Numbered from the stretch's first letter, positions 25,152 through 34,719 are shown. The stretch is DNA of 64,000 bases from Elusimicrobium simillimum (GCF_049639735.1 NZ_JBEVVA010000003.1:62001-126000); one strand, 5' to 3'. Notes: a model not told the origin generated them from the sequence alone. Program-made: numbers and translations.

Positions 25152-26348
25152 CTAATTCGATTGTTTCTTTGCCGTATATCCGGCCAAAGCGCAGAATATG
25201 CTGGCAGGCACTACGGCCAGCAAACATACCAAAATAGCTATTCTTAAATCAGTCAAGTCAGACACTTTACCTATGATCATGGGCGATATGGCGTCGCCAA
25301 GGGCGTGTATTATAAAAATATTTAAAGCAAACGCCATTGAGCGCATTACGCGCGACGTTGTATTTACAATAGCCGCGTTAAGCGGCCCCGTCTGCATAGA
25401 GGCAAACATTATAGCCACAAAAAAGAAAAACAGCGACAATTTAAAACTGGACACCATTACAGCCAGCACGGCAAAAGGCATGGCTAAAATAAAACTGGTA
25501 CCCGCCGTCACAAAATACGCTCTGTGCGTTTTTTTAAGCAGCCTATCAGCTATCTGCCCGCCCAAAAATGTGCCCAGCGCACCGCCCAAAATTATCATAA
25601 TGCCAAAGAGCATGCTGGACTTAGCCACACTATAACCAAAAAACCTGTTAAAATACGTTGGCAGCCACGCCGCCAGCCCGCCCACAATAAAAGTGGCAAA
25701 AGCCTGCGCAAGGCAAATAAAAATAAAACTTTTATTTTTAAGCAAAATCCAATAGCCTATAAGCTTTGGTTTTTCATACTGCCCTTCTACAAACTTTCTT
25801 GCGTCTTTAATTTTAAAAACAGCAAGCAAACCCAGGAAAAACCCGGGTATACCCAGCGCCATAAACGCCGCACGCCAGCCAAAATGGTCGCCCAAAAGCC
25901 CGCCTAAAAAATAACCTAACGCGCTGCCAAGCGGCAAAGCCAACCCAAACGCCGCCAGTATTCTGGCCCGTCTGTCACGGGGATACTGTTCGGCCAAGTA
26001 ACCCTGTGCCACTGTGGTAAAGCCCGCCTCGCCTACGCCTATTAAACTGCGGGCGGTAAGAAGTTGTTTAAAGTTGCCCGTAAAAGCTGTAAGAGAAGTG
26101 GCCACACTCCACAAAACCGCGCTGGCGCCCATCCAATATTGCCTGGGCGTTCTGTCCGCAAAATACCCGGCCACCGGGGCGTACACCATATACACCACCA
26201 TAAATGCCGAGGCTAAACTGCCCAGCTGCGCGTCGCTTAAGCCAAGGTCCGCCTTAACCAACGGAAAAACGGCAAACAGCATCTGCCTGTCTATATAGTT
26301 AAACAGGTTTATAAAAAAAAGCAGCCAGAACAGGCGTTTAGTCGTCAT
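25152..26348 (-). CDS. Major facilitator superfamily transporter
   Basis: 398 residues from ATG 26348 (an ATG at 26399 would add 17 residues of unlikely leader). Twelve predicted helices; MFS motif A reads GYFADRTPRQYWMG after helix 2, and the N-terminal NLFNYIDRQMLFAVFP plus GVGEAGFTTVAQGYLAEQYP are typical of the spinster-like/anion-cation-symporter type. The substrate is unknown. A TATAAT hexamer lies seven bases before the ATG with no Shine-Dalgarno, so the transcript may be leaderless. Divergent from the parvulin lipoprotein gene. Confidence 0.88.
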   Translation of the reverse strand: MTTKRLFWLLFFINLFNYIDRQMLFAVFPLVKADLGLSDAQLGSLASAFMVVYMVYAPVAGYFADRTPRQYWMGASAVLWSVATSLTAFTGNFKQLLTARSLIGVGEAGFTTVAQGYLAEQYPRDRRARILAAFGLALPLGSALGYFLGGLLGDHFGWRAAFMALGIPGFFLGLLAVFKIKDARKFVEGQYEKPKLIGYWILLKNKSFIFICLAQAFATFIVGGLAAWLPTYFNRFFGYSVAKSSMLFGIMIILGGALGTFLGGQIADRLLKKTHRAYFVTAGTSFILAMPFAVLAVMVSSFKLSLFFFFVAIMFASMQTGPLNAAIVNTTSRVMRSMAFALNIFIIHALGDAISPMIIGKVSDLTDLRIAILVCLLAVVPASIFCALAGYTAKKQSN

Positions 26349-26417
26349 TAAATCTATTATATTAAAATACAAATAATACTGCTGTAAAAGAACTTTCAAA
26401 AATGGTAAATTAATTAT

Positions 26418-27275
26418 ATGAGAAAATTTATTGTTTTACCTCTGGGACTGTTGATTCTCGGGTTTTCCTGCAATAAGGAAGTTCCCGCGCCTGTCCCGCA
26501 GGACGCCTTGGCCAGAGTGGACAATACTTTTATCCTACAGAAGGATTTTGACGCCGCGCTAGCCGGGGAAGACGCGTCTTATAAAAAGTTTTTAGCTACT
26601 GATTTTGGCAAAGATAACATGCTTAACATTATGGTGCGCGAACGCCTTATGCAAACCGCCGCACAGAACTCCGACACCGCCGGAAGCGAAAAGTACACAA
26701 AAACCGTTGCGGACATACAAAAGTCTTTTGACAGAAGCCTTGAAATGCTTAAACAGCAAACTCTTATGAACATGTGGCTGGAAGAGCTTAAAGAAAAGGG
26801 CACAATAAAAGCCACAAAAAAAGAAATAGACGATTACGCCAAAAAATACCCCTATGAATTTACCATAAGGCACATGCTTTTAGCCAAAGCGGACGACGCC
26901 AACGTAGTACTTAGGGAGCTAAAGGCCACCAGCAGCGCCAACAGGGAAAAACGTTTTATAGAACTTGCCAAAAGGTTTGGCATGGACCCTGTGGAAAACG
27001 CCGACAAAGGCAAAACGGTATCAATAATACCGGGCGAGTTTATAACGGAGATTGAAAACGCGGTTGCTAACACCCCGTCAAACTCCGTACAAGGTTTCTT
27101 CAAGTCTCCGCGCGGATTTCATATAATATATAAAGTGAAAGAAGAACGTATTAACAAAAAAAACGCAGAACCCAGAATTGCCATGATAATAGAACAAAAA
27201 AAGCTGGATGACTATTTAAATTCTTTATCTGAAAAATATAAAGTAGAGGTATATAAAAAATATGAACAGGAATAA
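26418..27275 (+). CDS. Parvulin-type peptidyl-prolyl isomerase lipoprotein
   Basis: 285 residues. Lipobox LGFSC (Cys18) then a SurA/PrsA-like N-terminal helical domain and a PpiC rotamase domain starting near residue 150 (FTIRHMLLAK ... SPRGFHIIYKVKEE, about 233-246). It likely assists folding of exported proteins at the inner leaflet of the outer membrane or outer face of the inner membrane. Overlaps the following PPIase gene by 14 bases, so the two are co-translated. Confidence 0.85.
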   Translation: MRKFIVLPLGLLILGFSCNKEVPAPVPQDALARVDNTFILQKDFDAALAGEDASYKKFLATDFGKDNMLNIMVRERLMQTAAQNSDTAGSEKYTKTVADIQKSFDRSLEMLKQQTLMNMWLEELKEKGTIKATKKEIDDYAKKYPYEFTIRHMLLAKADDANVVLRELKATSSANREKRFIELAKRFGMDPVENADKGKTVSIIPGEFITEIENAVANTPSNSVQGFFKSPRGFHIIYKVKEERINKKNAEPRIAMIIEQKKLDDYLNSLSEKYKVEVYKKYEQE

Positions 27276-28443
27276 ATTTTTAGCAGTTGCGGCCGCTCTC
27301 ATTTTTATGTGCGCCAACGCGGGCGCGGTTGTATTAGACGCCGCCGTAGCCACAGTAAACGGTAAACCTATTTTACAGTCAGATTTTGACAAGGTATCCA
27401 ATGCTTACGTAGCGCAGTATAAGCTTGCCGCGCCGCAGCTTATGGAAAACCCTTTAGCCCAGCTTAAACTGGAGCAGGAAATTTTGGAACAAATGGTTAA
27501 CGACGAGCTGCTTTACCAAGCCGCCGAAAAAGAAGGCGTAAAAGCCCGTGACGAGGAAATTACCGAAGCGCTTAACGCCGCTAAAAAACAGTTAATCCCC
27601 GACACAGACCCTAAAACAGGCAAAAAACGCAACGATAAAGACATCAACAAACTTTTTGAAGCGGAACTTAAAAAAGAAGGCCTCAGCCTTAAACAGTTTA
27701 AAGACCGCCTGACCAAGCAGATTATGTCCAGAAAATTTGTTGAAACAGTTATAGTAAGCAAAGTTACGCCTGTAACCGAAGAAGACGCCAGAGGCCTGTT
27801 TAATGAAGTTAAGGCCGTTATGGATAAAGACACAAAAAAGATTGCCAAAATTACCGACAAACAACATAAGCAGGAAGTAGAAGACATAGCGGCGCGCCTT
27901 AGCCAAATGGCCGCCCCTAAAGTAAAAGTAGGCCACATATTTGTATCAGCCCCCAAAACAATGACAGCGGCGGAACTGAAAGAAAAAGAAGCCAAAGCCA
28001 AAGAAATTAAAAAAGAACTTGACGCTGGCGCCTCATTCTCAGACGCGGTGCTTAAATACTCTGACGATAAAGCAAGCATGCAGACCGGCGGCGACATGAT
28101 TTTAGTTAAAGGCACACTGCCTAAAGAAGTTAAAAACCTTGAAGACAAAGCGTTTTCTTTAGACGTAGGCAAAACAAGCGACGTTATTAAAACAGACGCC
28201 GGCTTCCATATAGTCAGAATTAAAGAAAAGGCCGCGGCCGAGGAAGTAACCTTTGACAAAACAGCCCGTGAGTTCGGCCAATATATAGCCGGGCAGAGAA
28301 TACAGACAGCCATTACAGATTATATTAAAGACCTGCATTCCAAAGCCGAGATTAAAATTAATAAAGACTTTACAGCTTTAGAAGCCGCAGCCAATAAAGA
28401 AGAACCTAAAAAAGAAGTAAAAAAGGAAGAGCCTAAAAAATAG
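27262..28443 (+). CDS. SurA/PpiC-type periplasmic chaperone-isomerase
   Basis: 393 residues. Signal peptide ends near AGA (20-22); SurA-like N-domain begins VATVNGKPILQSDFD; one PpiC domain (about 223-325: KVGHIFVSAPKT ... SDDKASMQTGGD ... TDAGFHIVRI). Long charged helical insert with a Lys/Glu-rich tail (EEPKKEVKKEEPKK). It would escort outer-membrane proteins through the periplasm, fitting the several barrel proteins in this window. Followed by a terminator. Confidence 0.87.
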   Translation: MNRNKFLAVAAALIFMCANAGAVVLDAAVATVNGKPILQSDFDKVSNAYVAQYKLAAPQLMENPLAQLKLEQEILEQMVNDELLYQAAEKEGVKARDEEITEALNAAKKQLIPDTDPKTGKKRNDKDINKLFEAELKKEGLSLKQFKDRLTKQIMSRKFVETVIVSKVTPVTEEDARGLFNEVKAVMDKDTKKIAKITDKQHKQEVEDIAARLSQMAAPKVKVGHIFVSAPKTMTAAELKEKEAKAKEIKKELDAGASFSDAVLKYSDDKASMQTGGDMILVKGTLPKEVKNLEDKAFSLDVGKTSDVIKTDAGFHIVRIKEKAAAEEVTFDKTAREFGQYIAGQRIQTAITDYIKDLHSKAEIKINKDFTALEAAANKEEPKKEVKKEEPKK

Positions 28444-28468
28444 TTTTTTGTGATTAACAATAAAACGT

Positions 28469-28504
28469 AAAAGGCTCTTAAATATAAAAGTTTAAGAGCC
28501 TTTT
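28469..28504 (+). terminator. Rho-independent terminator
   Basis: Stem AAAAGGCTCTTAAA / TTTAAGAGCCTTTT with 8-base loop after the second PPIase gene. Confidence 0.88.
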
Positions 28505-28525
28505 TAACTTTAAAAGGAACAAGCA

Positions 28526-29455
28526 ATGAAACCGTTAATAGCAATAACCTCTGGCGACCCTCTGGGTATAGGGCCCGAAATTGTAGTAAAAGCATTAAAA
28601 AACGCGCTCGTAAAAAACGTGTGCACCCCCGTAGTAATAGGTGATAAAAGCGCCCTTATAAAAGCTGGTTTTACGCCTGACATGGGGACTGTTGTAGACA
28701 CCGCCGCGGTACTCAGCGGCGCTTTACCCGCAGAACCGTGCCCCACAATATACGGCGGGCTTACGTCTTTTAACGCCGTTGCCATGGCCTCGCGCTTAAC
28801 ATCAAAAGGGGAAGTTAAAGCTATGGTAACCGCGCCTGTTTCTAAAGAATCTTGGAATATGGCCGGCGTAAAATTTACCGGACACACGGAATTTTTAAAA
28901 GAATTTGCAAAGCTTGAACGCGTGCTTATGATGTTTACCACGGGTAAATTAAACGTGGCTTTAGTATCAGAACACTTTGCTATTAAAGATTTATCTAAAG
29001 AAATTACCACTAAAAAAATTATACACGCCGCGCATTTATTTGAAAAAGCGCTTACCGCTAAAGGCATTAAAAAGCCCCGCATCGGCATAGCGGCCATTAA
29101 CCCGCATGCAGGCGACGGCGGCAAGCTGGGACAAGAAGAGAACGAGATTATCCGCCCCGCGGTAACTGTACTTAAAAAAGAGGGCCTAAATGTCCAGGGC
29201 CCAATATCAGTAGACGCGCTTTGGACCAAACACACAAAAGGCGCTTTTGACGGTATAATATGTATGTATCATGACCAGGCTATGATAGGCCTAAAACTGG
29301 CGGCGCAGGAACCTATAGTACACGTTACCTACGGCCTGCCGTTTGTAAGAACGTCGCCCACACATGGCACCGCCTTTGATATAGCGGGTAAGAATGAGGC
29401 CGACCCCGAAAGTATGGTAGCAGCTATTTTATACGCGGCCGCCAATTGTAAATAG
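28526..29455 (+). CDS. pdxA: 4-hydroxythreonine-4-phosphate dehydrogenase (PdxA)
   Basis: 309 residues. ITSGDPLGIGPEI at 6-18, metal-binding His in GHTEFL and HDQAMIGLK, and the ending FVRTSPTHGTAFDIAGKNEAD are diagnostic. PdxA makes the pyridoxal-phosphate ring precursor in the DXP-dependent B6 pathway; some PdxA2 homologues instead handle sugar acids. No other pdx gene is nearby. AAAAGGA lies before the ATG. Nine bases separate it from the ankyrin-like gene. Confidence 0.93.
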   Translation: MKPLIAITSGDPLGIGPEIVVKALKNALVKNVCTPVVIGDKSALIKAGFTPDMGTVVDTAAVLSGALPAEPCPTIYGGLTSFNAVAMASRLTSKGEVKAMVTAPVSKESWNMAGVKFTGHTEFLKEFAKLERVLMMFTTGKLNVALVSEHFAIKDLSKEITTKKIIHAAHLFEKALTAKGIKKPRIGIAAINPHAGDGGKLGQEENEIIRPAVTVLKKEGLNVQGPISVDALWTKHTKGAFDGIICMYHDQAMIGLKLAAQEPIVHVTYGLPFVRTSPTHGTAFDIAGKNEADPESMVAAILYAAANCK

Positions 29456-29464
29456 GAGAGCACA

Positions 29465-29920
29465 TTGTTAGCTAACATAGCCAAATACTTAAGACCGCAG
29501 GACCTGCGCTTTTACATGCAAATGCTAATGGCGCTGCCCGCGCTTTTTATGATAGTAAAAATGCATAAAAGCTTTGGCGATAACTACGTGCTTGATTACA
29601 TACAAAACGGCGAAACCGAAAAAGTAAAAAAGTTTATTATTAAAAGCGGCGAGAAGAAAATTAATAAATACTATTACCGCATGTTAGACCACCACACCTT
29701 TGAACGCCATACACTGCTTACGGCGGCAATACATTATGAAAAGCCTGAGATTGTTAAGTTTTTACTCGGCTTTCCTAAAATAGACTTGCGTAAGCAGTAT
29801 ATATTTAGCGAGTCCTCCTTCAACCACCGCGAATACGACGCGGTGCAGCTTGTCACCAAATTCAAGCGCCCGGAAATAGCGCAAATGGTAAAAGACTTCC
29901 AAGAGGGTAGATTCAGATAA
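29465..29920 (+). CDS. Small ankyrin-like membrane-associated protein
   Basis: 151 residues starting with TTG, supported by AGGAGAG seven to eight bases upstream. One hydrophobic segment (about 20-33, LMALPALFMIVKMH) is followed by ankyrin-type helices: HTLLTAAIHYEKPEIVKFLL and a second, degenerate unit YDAVQLVTKFKRPEIAQMV. These are protein-contact modules; no enzyme motif. Likely in the pdxA transcript, but with no evident link to B6 synthesis. Confidence 0.65.
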   Translation: MLANIAKYLRPQDLRFYMQMLMALPALFMIVKMHKSFGDNYVLDYIQNGETEKVKKFIIKSGEKKINKYYYRMLDHHTFERHTLLTAAIHYEKPEIVKFLLGFPKIDLRKQYIFSESSFNHREYDAVQLVTKFKRPEIAQMVKDFQEGRFR

Positions 29921-29934
29921 TCAACACTTACGGC

Positions 29935-30340
29935 AAAAATACCCTCACCTGCTTTGCCGCATTTTGCTTCGCAAAAAACACCGCGTCAAAACTTCCTCCC
30001 CCGTAAGAGGGGGAGGAACTAAAATAAGTGCTGTTAGCTGTTCCCTCAGCGAGGCACGAGCGTGAGGGTCTCAAGCAATAAAAATAAGTGTCGTTGTGTT
30101 ACTGAATTTCACAGGATTTTGAGTGGTTTTTATCCCCCTCGCCCTTCCGAGGGAGAGGGCTGGGGTGAGGGTGAATACATAGATCCATAACAGAAGTGTG
30201 CCACACTTCATTTATCCATCGCTTTCAATTTTGAAGTGGTTTTTTATTTTCTTGACCGCAGACAGTACTTAAAAGCGAAGCGTACGGCAAGGTCAAGAAA
30301 ATAAAAAAACGCTCAAAAGTGAAAGCTGGTGTGCCGTGGA
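29935..30340. repeat. Mosaic of repeat modules filling a 470-bp gap
   Basis: From left to right: CCCTCACCTGC unit ending in CCTCCCCC/GGGGGAGG hairpin (29940-30018); a TTCCCTCAGCGAGG...GTGAGGGTCTCAAGC hairpin (30040-30076); a left flank TTTCACAGGATTTTGAGTGG like that of the variable-arm elements (30107-30127); CCCCTCGCCC/GAGGGAGAGG...GGTGAGGGTG (30133-30172); and an inverted repeat whose arms GGTTTTTTATTTTCTTGACC (30237-30256) and its complement (30290-30310) are bordered by GCTTTCAATTTTGA and TCAAAAGTGAAAGC. AATAAGTG appears at two module borders. No gene seen. Confidence 0.75.
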
Positions 30341-30357
30341 ATAAGAAATAAAAATAT

Positions 30358-30389
30358 AAAAACCCCCGCTCATTTGAGCGGGGCTTTTT
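30358..30389 (-). terminator. Terminator of the Etf operon
   Basis: CCCCGCTC-ATT-TGAGCGGGG hairpin flanked by A- and T-runs, directly after the etfA stop; can work in both directions. Confidence 0.88.
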
Positions 30390-31583
30390 TTATTTAGATT
30401 TTTTAACTTCTTCTATTACTTTTGGCAGTATCTGGTGCGCGTCGCCCACTATACCAAACTTACAGACGTTAAATATAGGCGCCTGCGGGTCTTTGTTAAT
30501 GGCAATGATAGTGTCGGATGCGTCCATACCCACGGTATGCTGTACCGCGCCGCTTATGCCGCACGCTACGTAAAGTTTGGGGCGTACGGTAACGCCGCTT
30601 TGGCCAACCTGTTTTTCTTTTTCAATTAAGCCAAGGTCTATGGCCGCTCTGCTTGCGCCAACCGCTCCGCCAAGTTCTTTGGCCAAATCACCAAGCAAGC
30701 TAAAACCGACTTCCGTCTTCATTCCTCTGCCGCCGGAAATTATAACTTCCGCCTCATCCAGCTTCTCGCTTTCGTTAACAGGGTCAATGTGTTTATTAAG
30801 TATTCTTACTCTGGCAGCTTTGGGTGTAATGGCGATAGCCTCTTCAATCACCGCCGCATTCGCGCCGGGGGCCGAAACTTCTTTCTTCATTACATTAGGT
30901 CTTACGGTGGCCATTTGCGGGCGGTGGTTAGGCGTTAAAATATCCGCCATAATATTGCCGCCAAAAGCGGGACGTGTTTGCACCAAATTGCGGTCCGCGT
31001 TTATTGAAAGCGCGGTACAGTCGGCTGTTAAACCTACAAATATTTCAGATGATATTCTTGGCGATAAATCTCTGCCCACATATGTTGACGGGAACAAAAC
31101 AATGCTGGGTTTATATTTTTTAATCAACTGTATCATGGCGTTAGCGTAAGCGTCGGTATTATAATCTTTATAACCCGCGCCGTTTACACTGTAAATTTTG
31201 CTGGCGCCGTATGAGGAAATTTCAGCAAAAGAATTTTGCATGCTATCGCCAATTACAACAGCGCATAATTCTTCGCCTAAAGAAGCGGCCAGCTCACGCC
31301 CTTTGCTTAACAGCTCATAACCTACGGGGCGTATTTTTTGCACAGCGCCCTCGGTTATAACTTCCATAAAAATCCAAACGCCTTTGTAGGCGGATATATC
31401 AGCCGCCGGGCCCGCCTGCGCGGGCATGGTAATGCACTTTATGGGGCACTCGGGTATACAAGCGCCGCACATTGTGCAGGAAGAGTTGACCACGGCCTTT
31501 TTATCCACCATGGTAAGCGCGCCAAAGGGGCATGTGCGTACGCATTTGCCGCAGCCTATACAATTAGAACCTATGTTAATCAT
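30390..31583 (-). CDS. etfA: Electron-transfer flavoprotein alpha subunit with N-terminal two-cluster ferredoxin domain
   Basis: 397 residues. The first about 60 carry two [4Fe-4S] motifs, CIGCGKCVRTCP (8-19) and CTMCGACIPECP (36-47), followed by a complete EtfA. The FAD site GQSGVTVRPKLYVACGISGA lies near residue 320. This fusion is known in anaerobes with electron-bifurcating Etf complexes (for example the caffeyl-CoA reductase system), where NADH oxidation drives both acyl-CoA and ferredoxin reduction. ATGA overlap with etfB and the adjacent acyl-CoA dehydrogenase gene support that role. The dehydrogenase gene is frameshifted, so the partner may be elsewhere. Confidence 0.92.
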   Translation of the reverse strand: MINIGSNCIGCGKCVRTCPFGALTMVDKKAVVNSSCTMCGACIPECPIKCITMPAQAGPAADISAYKGVWIFMEVITEGAVQKIRPVGYELLSKGRELAASLGEELCAVVIGDSMQNSFAEISSYGASKIYSVNGAGYKDYNTDAYANAMIQLIKKYKPSIVLFPSTYVGRDLSPRISSEIFVGLTADCTALSINADRNLVQTRPAFGGNIMADILTPNHRPQMATVRPNVMKKEVSAPGANAAVIEEAIAITPKAARVRILNKHIDPVNESEKLDEAEVIISGGRGMKTEVGFSLLGDLAKELGGAVGASRAAIDLGLIEKEKQVGQSGVTVRPKLYVACGISGAVQHTVGMDASDTIIAINKDPQAPIFNVCKFGIVGDAHQILPKVIEEVKKSK

Positions 31584-32368
31584 TTAATCAAACTCTCCTT
31601 TCTCAAAATGTCCACTATTCTGGCGGCAAGGTCAGGCGCGGAGCCTGTAAAAATCTCGCCTTTTGCCCTGGCCGGCGGCGGGAAAATGCGGCCCACGCGT
31701 GTGGGCGAGCCGTCTAAGCCAAGCTTTTTAGCGTCGGCGTTAATATCCGCCGCGCCCCATGTTTCCACAGGTTTTTCCTGCGCGTGAAAAGCGCCTAAGA
31801 ATGACGGGTATTTGGCCTGGTAATCATGCGGCATTGTTGTTGTGATAAGGGCCGGAAGGTCAGCTTCCATTACCTGGTGCCCGCCGTCAATAAGTTTACT
31901 TACAACAGCTTTTCTGCCGTCAGAGTCTACAGCGGTGCAAAATGTAATTTGGGGCATGTCTAAGTGGTATGCTATGCCGGGGCCTGTTTGGGCGGTGTCG
32001 CCGTCAATTGCCATTTGGCCGCAAAGCACTAAATCAGTTTTGCCTATTTTTTTAATAGCCTGGGCCAAAGCGTAAGATGTTGCCCATGTGTCAGAGCCCG
32101 CGAACTCGCGGCCTGAAAGTAAAATGCCTCTATCCGCGCCTAAAGCTAAGGCTAAGCGTATAACCGCCAATGCCTGCGCCGGGCCCATGGATAAAACGGT
32201 AACCGTGGCGCCTGTTTTTGCCTTGATAGCTATGGCCTGCTCAAGAGCATAGTGGTCATACGGGTTTAAAATGCTGGGTACGCCCGCGCGTATTAATGTG
32301 CCTGTCTTAGGGTCAACTTTTACCTGGGTTGAGTCCGGCACTTGTTTTATGCAAACAACTATATTCAT
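31580..32368 (-). CDS. etfB: Electron-transfer flavoprotein beta subunit
   Basis: 262 residues. CIKQVPDSTQVKVDP at the N-terminus, NPYDHYALEQA, and the signature LSMGPAQALAVIRLALALGADRGILL and GQMAIDGDTAQTGPGIAYHLDMPQ identify EtfB; the last motif contacts AMP or, in bifurcating forms, a second FAD. Its 3' end contains the ribosome-binding site AAAGGAGAG of etfA. Starts 8 bp after the acyl-CoA dehydrogenase stop; one operon. Confidence 0.94.
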   Translation of the reverse strand: MNIVVCIKQVPDSTQVKVDPKTGTLIRAGVPSILNPYDHYALEQAIAIKAKTGATVTVLSMGPAQALAVIRLALALGADRGILLSGREFAGSDTWATSYALAQAIKKIGKTDLVLCGQMAIDGDTAQTGPGIAYHLDMPQITFCTAVDSDGRKAVVSKLIDGGHQVMEADLPALITTTMPHDYQAKYPSFLGAFHAQEKPVETWGAADINADAKKLGLDGSPTRVGRIFPPPARAKGEIFTGSAPDLAARIVDILRKESLIK

Positions 32369-32376
32369 ATTCGTTC

Positions 32377-34016
32377 CTATTTTTTGAAAAGTTCTTTTAA
32401 TTTGAGTGATACTGTATCACTGTCTTCAATAATACCGCGCATTTTGTCTTCTATAGCAATAAGGTTTACGTCCTGGCTCATCTGCGCCGCGTTTGCGTTG
32501 CCCGCGCCAAGTACGTATTTTAAACCTTTTGAAGCGACGTCAAAAGCCATCTCTCTCGCCAAAACACGTGACATTGTTTGTAATGTGGCAAGGTCAAAGC
32601 GGGAGCCCTCGGTAATTTTACCTTCGGCGCAGTCTTTGGCAAAGATATAGGCCACTTCGGCGTTAGAAATAAGTTCGCCAAGTTTAAATGTAACAAACTG
32701 GTGCCTCGTAAGTTTTTGCAGTCTGCATTCTTCAAGTATTCTTGCCAAGGCTTTTAAACCTAAGGCTACGCTGTCCGCGCCTACATTAGGGTTTTTGGCG
32801 TGGGCGGCGTCCATTTCTGCAGCCATGTTTATGTAATACTGGCCGCGGCTTTTTAAATGTTCCTGCCAGCGCCCGCGGTAAATGGTCATTTCCATAACTT
32901 CGCTGGTGCCCTCATAAATGCAGGTAATTTTAACGTCCCTTTTTATTTTTTCTACGGAAAATTCTTTAGTATAGCCAAAGCCGCCAAGCGCCTGTATGGC
33001 GTGCTCGGCCGCGTTGTTGCCCTCTTCGGTAGCGTAGTATTTTGCTATCGCGCCCTCTGTAGCAAGGCCGTGGTTGTTAACGTCTAACTGTTTGGCAACC
33101 CAGTCAATGTAAGACCTTACGGCTTCAAAGCGGATATAGTGCGGCGTAATAAACTTGAGCATATAGCCTTGTTTATCAACCAGCGGGCTGCCCGCCTGCA
33201 CACGCTGCTGGGCATACTGAACGGCTGTTTCTACAGCTTCTTCGCCCGCGCCTAAACCGAAAGCGGCCACCATCAAACGGGTGTAGCCGAATACGGCCTG
33301 CGCCTGTAATAACCCTTGGCCTTCTTTAAGACCGATAAGGTTTTCGACAGGTACAAAAACTTCGTCAAAGGAAAGGCCTGTTGTGTTTGACAGCCTGATG
33401 CCGTGCTTATCTTCGTGCGCGTCCTGGGTAAAACCGGGTGCGCCCTTCTCCATAATAAACCATGACGGGCCGCCGGGGCTATGGCTAAAACTGTGTAAAT
33501 ATCGGCCACGCCGCCATTAGAAATCCACATTTTGCTGCCTGTGATTTTATAGCCTTTAAGTACGCCGTTTTCTACAACGTGTTCGGCGCGGGTGCGGAGC
33601 GACACAAGGTCACTGCCGGCGTCGGCCTCTGTGGCGCCGTACGCTACTAAAAGTTGTTCGCTGGCTATTTTGCCAAACCATTTGGCCTTTTGTTCCTGGG
33701 TGCCGCCAACGTTAAGCGGGTCAGAACCTAAAAATGTAGCGAATACAGATGTGCCTATGCCAAGATCAATCCTGGCAAGTTCTTCACAAATTCTGTAAAT
33801 GTCTGTTGTGCTGCCTGCAAGGCCGCCGTATTCTATGGGGATTAAAAGAAGATGAACGCCCAAAACATTGGGGTCGTACATGTCTTTAATAAGACTGAGG
33901 GGGATTTCATTTTTCTCGTCGTGTTCTCTAAGGAAGTTGAACGAAATATTATTTTTGGCGTATTGTCTTAAGCTGTCCAGCATTAAGTTACGTGTGGTAA
34001 CGTCTATTTTTGCCAT
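32377..34016 (-). pseudogene. Acyl-CoA dehydrogenase, interrupted by a one-base frameshift
   Basis: From ATG 34016 (GGAG eight bases upstream) the frame encodes an acyl-CoA dehydrogenase N-terminal half up to GSKMWISNGGVADIYTVLAIAP, then continues out of frame and stops at about 33273. The rest (GGPSWFIMEKGAPGF, then the C-terminal four-helix domain with the catalytic Glu in IYEGTSEV) is open in the -1 frame down to 32377. The junction is a CCCC tract (plus-strand GGGG 33475-33478); one extra C would give the expected APGGPSWF. Apart from this the gene is undamaged, so the break is recent, a sequencing error, or bypassed. It heads the etfB-etfA operon and would be the Etf partner. Confidence 0.85.
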
Positions 34017-34019
34017 ATA

Positions 34020-34125
34020 TATCTCCGGTTTAGTATAAGCTTTATACAAGCGGCTGCGTAGCGGGCTTGCTAGCCCTGCGCGCAGGCAACACTTGTGATT
34101 TTAAGCTTATAAATATTTTATCATT
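34020..34125 (-). promoter_or_regulatory. Possible structured leader upstream of the acyl-CoA dehydrogenase gene
   Basis: AAGCTTAT/ATAAGCTT-type ends and complementary GC-rich pieces (AGCCCGC, GCGCGCAGGGC) suggest a stem-loop in the 5' leader between about 34030 and 34110. It does not match a riboswitch I know; could equally be a repeat remnant. Confidence 0.25.
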
Positions 34126-34194
34126 TTAGGAGGTATTGATATATGTTTTAGGTTAAGCTAACTTTTGGGGATATGCTGAAATAGCGCGGTATTA

Positions 34195-34600
34195 ATATAT
34201 ACAAACTTAGCTGAAAATTTACTTGGTCCCCTCACGCTCGTACCTCGCTGAGGGAACGGCACTTTATTTTATAACGGCATTTATAACCCTACCCCCGCTT
34301 TGCGGGTACTCCCCTTTTGATAAAGGGGAGAAAATATAACGGCATTAATTAATTGCGCCCGTCTTCGCTCCGCTACTACGCGGCAAAGCTCGTACCTCGC
34401 TTCATTAAATCCCTCCCGGCTGCGCCGTACTCCCTTTACAAAAGGGAGAAAACGGCTGTTTGTCAATACCTTGCCCTAACATGTACTTTTCTTGCTGTTT
34501 TGTTTTTGGGTTTAATAAAAAAGTTGTCATGTTGAGGAGCGGCTTCAAAGCCGCGACGTAAACATCTACCGCTTGGGTTGTTACGCTTTGCGTGGCAAAG
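34195..34600. repeat. Repeat modules in the 750-bp gap upstream of rplA's terminator
   Basis: CCCTCACGCTCGTACCTCGCTGAGGGAACGGCAC (read in pieces from 34231) is the reverse of the hairpin at 30040; then CCCGCTTTGCGGGTACTCCCC with AAAGGGGAG (34288-34330), a similar CTCCCTTT/AAAGGGAG unit (34429-34450), and at 34530-34585 an inverted copy of the CTCCTCAACAT module with stem CGGCTT/AAGCCG. Nothing gene-like was found in 34126-34717. Confidence 0.65.
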
Positions 34601-34719
34601 GCAACATTAGCGCAGTTAAATTGCATTTTCTTATTACCAATTACTAACACACTTTTTGTTCCCCAGTAGAACCTTTTTTGAACACCCCCGCAAGGCCGGT
34701 CATTTTCAACGGTATACAA

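Noticed and set aside
33273..33453. Two overlapping acyl-CoA dehydrogenase genes
   Set aside because: Each covers only half of one enzyme, and a single base restores the whole protein.
32377..34016. Programmed -1 frameshifting as explanation for the acyl-CoA dehydrogenase
   Set aside because: GCC CCG is not a known slippery heptamer and no stimulatory structure was seen; mutation or sequencing error is simpler, though not excluded.
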